Notes under the pieces: model-generated
What the model was told of the DNA's origin: nothing
Seen by the model: the letters and a program-made list of their open reading frames with translations, nothing else
The model's database searches: none
Part shown: positions 62,409-64,000 of the stretch, in pieces
How positions within the stretch are numbered: the stretch's first letter is position 1
How the letters are laid out: the number at the start of each line of letters is the position of its first letter
Made by a program: the position numbers and the translations under genes
Assembly: GCA_007745835.1 (NCBI GenBank)
Contig: CP036424.1
Location: 3,893,968 to 3,957,967 of the forward strand
Length of the DNA stretch: 64,000 nucleotides
Reading direction: 5' to 3'
DNA from: Planctomycetes bacterium MalM25
GTDB lineage: Bacteria > Planctomycetota > Planctomycetia > Pirellulales > Lacipirellulaceae

Positions 62409-64000
62409 TCAGAACTTCCAACGGTACTCAACCCGCGCCCCGTGCACATCGTCCGAGTTATCCAGCAGGCCGATCATCGCGTCGGCGCGGATCAGGTGGG
62501 CGGTCGTTAGGGCCTTCTGCCAACGCACGCCGACGCCGACCTGGTCGCCCGCCGTGTTGCGGTCGGCGAGGGCGCCGCGGGCCTTCAGCACGGCGGTCTC
62601 GACGATCAGCTGCTGGTTGAACTCGGGCGACAGCAGCTCGACGCCGATCGCGGCGCCGTACGTGTCGTGCCCGGTCGCGTCGAGCGTCGGGTAGCCGGTC
62701 AGCTGATCGCTCTGGAAGAGGATCCCCGTGTTGAACAGCACCCCGCCGAAGGCGCCCGCCCGCATCAGCGGCTGCGGCTTGTCGAAGCCGGCGAAGACGT
62801 TGATGTACGGCAGCACGTTGTACGGGTTGTTCGTCAGGAAGGTGTTCTCGATCAGGAGGAGCGCGCCGTCGGCCGTCTGCTCCGCGGCGCCGGTCTCCTG
62901 CCCCGCGTTGAGGATCAAGCGGACCGAGTTCGACACCAGATTGGCGTACCGCCGCGTGTAACTGGCGCCCAAGTTGTGGTAGCTGCGTCCGCCCCCCTCC
63001 TGGTCGTCGACGAAGCCGTACCCGATCTCGAAGTACCCGCCACGCGACTCGATGAACGTGGTGGCGCCGATCACGGCGGCGTCGTCCTCGTCGAAGCCGA
63101 AGGCGTCGCTGCTGATCCGATCGACGCCTCCGAACAGGGTGACGTCGAAGTTCGACCAGTCGAGCAGCGGGCTGTTCTGCGCGGGCAACGTCACCGCGGC
63201 GCCGACGATCGCGTCGAGCGACCAGACGCCGTTCTGGAACAAGAGCGGGATGAGGCCGGCCGTGAACGGCAAGTCGAACGGGGCGTAGGTGTGCTCGAAA
63301 CCGCCGAGCATCGCCCCGAAGTCGCCCTCGAAGAAGAGCGTGTCGGTCTCCGCCTGGAAGAAGTCGAGCTCCTCGATGAACTCGCCATCGGCCACCCGCA
63401 TGAACCGTGCGTCCTTCTGGAACGGGCCCAGGAAGGCGTGGATCCGCTCGGTCGAGGTGATCTGGTAGTCGAGCTCCAGGTTCAGCCGGTGGGCGAGCAC
63501 CGTCTGCGAGTCGTTAGCCAGGTCGTTGTGCGCCAGGCCGACGCGGTAGTCGCCGTACACGTAGAAGCGGTGGAAGCTCAGGTTCGTCGGCCCGAACTCC
63601 TCGCCACCGATCGGCGTGGGGCCGGGGCCGTAGAACGGGGCGCCCCACTCGATGAGCGGCCTCTGGGTCTTGATCTCCGACTTGCCCTGGTAGGTCATCA
63701 GCTCGCCGCACGGCTCGTACGGCGCGAAGAAGGCGTCCGCGCTGAAGTCGCCGGTGCCGCACGGCGTCGCGCAGGCGCGCGGGTCGTGGCAGACCGGGTG
63801 GTGCTCGATCTCGGGGAGCTTCGGCTCCTCGTCCTTCTTCTTGCCCTTCGCCTTCTTGTCGTCTTTCGCCGCCGGTTCCGGGCAGGCGTACGCCTCGACG
63901 GGCAGCTCGGGGCTCTCCAGTGGCGGCGGCGCGAACAGACCGAATCGCCCCACGACCGGCTGCCCCGGCGAGCCGACGCCGCACGTCATGGCAACCCGCA
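62409..64000 (-). CDS. Outer-membrane beta-barrel-type protein, partial at window edge
   Basis: At least 526 residues. The frame is still open at position 64000, so the true start and signal peptide probably lie outside the window; the ATG at 63989 is only the first internal one. After a Lys/Glu-rich linker (DDKKAKGKKKDEE) the body is a run of amphipathic strands: LSFHRFYVYGDYRVGLAHND, NLELDYQITSTERIHAFLG, YFEIGYGFVDDQEG, SYTRRYANLVSNSVRLIL, ending ARVEYRWKF with a terminal Phe, as is common for outer-membrane barrels. The Cys residues near the N-terminal linker (CHDPRACATPC) are unusual. No transport substrate can be named. Confidence 0.7.
   Translation of the reverse strand, partial: RVAMTCGVGSPGQPVVGRFGLFAPPPLESPELPVEAYACPEPAAKDDKKAKGKKKDEEPKLPEIEHHPVCHDPRACATPCGTGDFSADAFFAPYEPCGELMTYQGKSEIKTQRPLIEWGAPFYGPGPTPIGGEEFGPTNLSFHRFYVYGDYRVGLAHNDLANDSQTVLAHRLNLELDYQITSTERIHAFLGPFQKDARFMRVADGEFIEELDFFQAETDTLFFEGDFGAMLGGFEHTYAPFDLPFTAGLIPLLFQNGVWSLDAIVGAAVTLPAQNSPLLDWSNFDVTLFGGVDRISSDAFGFDEDDAAVIGATTFIESRGGYFEIGYGFVDDQEGGGRSYHNLGASYTRRYANLVSNSVRLILNAGQETGAAEQTADGALLLIENTFLTNNPYNVLPYINVFAGFDKPQPLMRAGAFGGVLFNTGILFQSDQLTGYPTLDATGHDTYGAAIGVELLSPEFNQQLIVETAVLKARGALADRNTAGDQVGVGVRWQKALTTAHLIRADAMIGLLDNSDDVHGARVEYRWKF

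Overview
The window is GC-rich DNA that looks like a chromosomal segment of a planctomycete, probably of the Pirellulales/Lacipirellulaceae type. The evidence is eight secreted proteins ending in PEP-CTERM-like sorting tails (V/I-P-E-P, hydrophobic stretch, Arg cluster), a DUF1559 prepilin-like protein, a DUF1080 protein, a futalosine-pathway menaquinone gene set and several long proteins that resemble only planctomycete 'hypotheticals'. The rank below phylum is inference. No rRNA, tRNA, CRISPR array, integrase or transposase was found.

Layout. 1-3058: ubiX-, ubiA- and mqnE-type genes for menaquinone synthesis. 3059-3760: palindromic repeats and an orphan SMI1/KNR4 (SUKH) gene enclosed by perfect 24-base inverted repeats. 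3757-9574: an ABC ATPase with a large lipoprotein-like partner, then a fused two-domain iron-type ABC permease. 9980-14376: zinc-ribbon protein, HEAT-repeat lipoprotein, a large secreted planctomycete protein and a DacZ-like diadenylate cyclase. 14498-23065: small unknown gene, purC, a GH10-like protein, a PEP-CTERM protein, a STAS protein, a small membrane protein and alaS. 23191-35000: secreted and carbohydrate-related accessory genes (five more PEP-CTERM proteins including a matrixin and a VWA protein, PhoPQ-related hydrolase, GH16, DUF1080), with recQ and a thioredoxin-like gene. 35284-46164: MuiA-like DUF4139 protein, guaB, a GNAT enzyme, DUF1559 protein and two related PEP-CTERM proteins. 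46529-52376: cobalamin adenosyltransferase, PII protein and its uridylyltransferase GlnD, a voltage-gated-type K+ channel and a membrane protein with one CxxCH motif. 52533-54920: aroC and an AsmA-like protein. 55017-61823: an electron-transfer gene cluster. 61836-64000: a small unknown gene and an outer-membrane-type protein running off the window.

The most system-like region is 55017-61823. Five co-directional, tightly packed genes encode a membrane-anchored flavin/2Fe-2S reductase, a tetraheme cytochrome c, a protein with two cyclic-nucleotide-binding-like domains fused to four 4Fe-4S cluster motifs, a small membrane protein with two helices carrying histidines 14 residues apart (the bis-heme cytochrome b pattern), and a decaheme cytochrome c with a Cys-rich N-terminal domain before its single membrane helix. 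Together they could carry electrons between cytoplasmic donors, the quinone pool and periplasmic hemes, possibly under nucleotide control.

A second theme is small genes bracketed by repeats: the SUKH gene (inverted repeats), a small membrane protein gene upstream of recQ (inverted repeats, one overlapping the recQ start) and the K+ channel gene (40-base direct repeats of the glnD 3' end). Other intergenic spaces hold several families of palindromic dispersed repeats.

All functional calls come from reading motifs; no database search was possible. Start codons were chosen by motif content, signal peptides and ribosome-binding sites, and are stated where they matter.
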